The notes below the pieces were generated by a model that saw only the letters and a program-made list of their open reading frames with translations, was not told the DNA's origin and did not search any database. From Epithemia pelagica (Eukaryota; Bacillariophyta; Bacillariophyceae; Surirellales; Surirellaceae), in contig OX337228.1 of assembly GCA_946965045.2 (NCBI GenBank), forward strand, positions 5,394,001 to 5,458,000: 64,000 nucleotides of DNA, read 5' to 3'. Positions 62,315 to 64,000 of this stretch are shown here, piece by piece (positions within the stretch are counted from its first letter, which is position 1; the number at the start of each line of letters is the position of its first letter). The position numbers were made by a program, and so were the translations under genes.

Positions 62315-63060
62315 TGTGGTCTAGAATGACTGCTGTTCACTTTGAAACTGTTTCCTGCCAGAGAGTAGACAAAGGTAGAAAGAAGCTCTCGTCACTCGTC
62401 ACGGACTAAAAAGTGGAACCGGACGCATTTTGTGAACGGACGTCAATAATTCAAGCCAGAACAGATGTCGACCCTGCGCTATCAACGGACGACGAACTAT
62501 AGAATGGTAAGTACAATGCTGGCGGGATAGAATGCCCGCTCGCAACGGGAAAGGTCAACGGAAAGGATACTAGATAAATTTTTGAACCTGCCAATCTTGT
62601 CGGACTGCCATGTGCTCCAACGGATGCAAATTTGTGATAATTCAAGGCGCGACAATCGGTATGAATGTACCAATTGCATCCAACCAAAATCTTCTATGTG
62701 AGTCGTTTAAAAGCATGTGCTCTCTGTATTGTATTCAGAAGCCAAGCGTGATCCATTTGAGCGGAAACTGTTGAAGCGCCAACGTATCCTTGTGTCGTGT
62801 GGGAAAGGCGTGACTTCGGATTCACAGAATGCGAATGGTCAAAAAGTCCAATATCCCCAAGACCCACGGTCTGTTCGGTTTTTGTTGAACGGATAGATAC
62901 CATGGGCCCAATTGCGCTGTCGGGACGGAGTCGGACGTAGACCGATCTAAGGTTACCGACCGACCGAGCTTGATGTCCGGAAGATGATAACAACACCCAA
63001 TATTTGACGAGACATAGCTTTGAGCAGTGATCGGTAAGGTATCCATGGTTGCTGTCTAGG
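62315..63060. other. Intergenic, no reliable gene
   Basis: No supported gene. A 179-codon open frame (62694-63233, minus) starts inside the left arm of the inverted repeat described below and has no recognisable domain, so I do not call it. Confidence 0.35.
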
Positions 63061-63494
63061 CTGCCTCTAGTGCCTTCTATCTGGGTGTGCCCATTACGGG
63101 CGAAAACGTACCATTGGGCACATAGTTCAACTAGATAGAACTCAACCAATATTGGGCCTCCGGCAACACGTAGATGCTCAAACTTTTTCCTTAACACATC
63201 CTCTGTCACCATTGGATACTCCATGACACCCATCTATGACAAATCACATTGGATTCCAAGTGTGCCCACATGCCTAAAATTGAGCACAATGGAGGTCCTC
63301 ATATGACCTAGATATGTCATAGATGGGTGTCATGGAGTATCCAATGGTGACAGAGGATGTGTTAAGGAAAAAGTTTTAGCATCTACATGTTGCCGTAGGT
63401 CTAATATTGGTTGAGTTCTATCTAGTTGAAACTATGTGCCCAATGGTACGTTTTCGCCCGTAATGGGCACACCCAGAAAGAAGGCACTAGGCAG
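63061..63494. repeat. Large inverted repeat, arms about 180 bp, 75-bp loop
   Basis: The left arm 63061-63240 and right arm 63316-63494 are reverse complements with scattered mismatches and small indels. Examples are CTGGGTGTGCCCATTACGGG and, at the loop, CCCATCTATGAC/GTCATAGATGGG. The loop is 63241-63315. This is a foldback or MITE-like structure, and a transcript across it would form a long hairpin RNA. Confidence 0.92.
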
Positions 63495-63597
63495 AAGTAG
63501 CTGTGAATAAGAAGCTGGATGATAATCACTCTTCTGGAATCGAAGAAACAAAGAAGCAATTCATTACTACGTAAATTTCTTTGGGTCAAAGGTGCAT

Positions 63598-63996
63598 CTA
63601 GATTTCGCCTGCGGTCGAATCGTTCAGTGCATTGCCAACTTCTGAGTTGGATTCGAAACTACTCGTGTCGGTAAAAAATACACCGAGTCTCCTGAAAACA
63701 GGTTGGTTCTTGAACTCATTCTTTTGCTTTGTCATCGTGGCCCGCAGAACCTCGACTTCTGACTCTTTCGTGGCAACTTGACCATCCATTATTGCAACCT
63801 GCTTTTGCAATGATTGGGCTGTTTCACATGTTTTTTGAAGCTTGTTTTCTGTCTCACGCTGTTGTTTCAAGTGTTCGGCGGCTTGTTGAACAATCTCCGC
63901 GTTCGTTTCTGCCAATTTCGACTTAATTTGTTTAACCTCATCTCGTAGCGTTTTGGCTTCTTCTTCGCTAACCTGGAGTTTGGCTTTGCTGGCCAT
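63598..63996 (-). CDS. Coiled-coil protein, C-terminal fragment or short protein (window edge)
   Basis: 132 codons end at a stop at 63598. The first in-window Met is at 63996, four bases from the edge, so the gene may continue beyond the window. Almost the whole sequence (EAKTLRDEVKQIKSKLAETN, EHLKQQRETENKLQKTCETA, QKQVAIMDGQVATKESEVEV) is heptad-like and strongly coiled-coil. The last 30 residues (RRLGVFFTDTSSFESNSEVG) are not. No family is recognised. Confidence 0.5.
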   Translation of the reverse strand: MASKAKLQVSEEEAKTLRDEVKQIKSKLAETNAEIVQQAAEHLKQQRETENKLQKTCETAQSLQKQVAIMDGQVATKESEVEVLRATMTKQKNEFKNQPVFRRLGVFFTDTSSFESNSEVGNALNDSTAGEI

Positions 63997-64000
63997 CCGT

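Noticed and set aside
62694-63233. 179-codon minus-strand open frame
   Set aside because: It starts inside the arm of a large inverted repeat, has no recognisable domain, and the same start sequence in the other arm is soon stopped. Likely not a gene.
1-64000. CRISPR arrays, bacterial operons, rRNA or tRNA genes
   Set aside because: Spliceosomal introns and organelle leaders show eukaryotic nuclear DNA. No spaced repeat array or rRNA was seen, and no tRNA was recognised by eye. A tRNA scan would be decisive for the last point.

Overview
The window looks like nuclear DNA of a diatom, probably pennate. Four lines of evidence point there. Several precursors start with a signal peptide that ends in a diatom-type plastid motif (SAFAP, SAFTP, SAFAL, TAFVS). 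Secreted or membrane proteins carry the Pro-Ser-rich stalks common in diatoms. Genes are compact, with short GT-AG introns of 67 to about 180 nt. The left end holds Ty1/copia retrotransposons of the kind abundant in diatoms. I cannot fix the species from sequence alone.

Layout: bases 1-12086 are a transposon-rich block. It contains remnants of at least two old copia elements and one nearly complete 8.4-kb copia element (2362-10745) with 783-bp LTRs that differ at about four positions and a 5-bp CTACT target duplication. Its gag-pol frame is broken by several in-frame stops, and it has an extra frame of unknown function upstream of gag. After it come a palindrome cluster and a strong hairpin. 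From 12087 to 63996 the window is gene-dense, about 26 genes mostly in convergent and divergent pairs, with short non-autonomous repeats only in the gaps.

Genes in order: SPF30-like splicing protein (+), CDV3-like protein (-), plastid NDK (-), Sec14/GOLD protein (+), DOT1-like methyltransferase (-), CPSF160 (-), plastid RecA (+), TRAPPC2L (-), Kelch-BTB protein (+), unknown plastid membrane protein (-), SLC25-type carrier (+), DNAJC17-like (-), VAMP7-like R-SNARE (-), a probable PSII lumenal protein (-), Pro/Ser-rich surface protein (+), mitochondrial SHMT (-), CrtISO/RetSat-like FAD enzyme (-), triose-phosphate translocator (+), MgtE/SLC41 transporter (+), two-pore K+ channel (-), HesB-like protein (+), AAA ATPase (+), HSP60 (-), ABCG half-transporter (+), glycosyltransferase-like protein (-), Pro/Ser-rich membrane protein (-), and a coiled-coil fragment (-).

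The genes do not form one pathway. Themes recur: mRNA processing (SPF30-like, CPSF160, DNAJC17-like), plastid function (NDK, RecA, TPT, the PSII protein, the unknown plastid protein), vesicle traffic (Sec14, TRAPPC2L, VAMP7) and mitochondria (SHMT, HSP60, perhaps the HesB-like protein). I rebuilt exon structures by matching GT-AG junctions to reading phase and family similarity. For all multi-exon genes the summed exon length is divisible by three. The parts most worth a second look are the retrotransposon (extra frame, chromodomain-like module, stop pattern), several hairpin or inverted-repeat elements, a very recent duplication of the last ABCG exon, and a few genes with missing or added domains.
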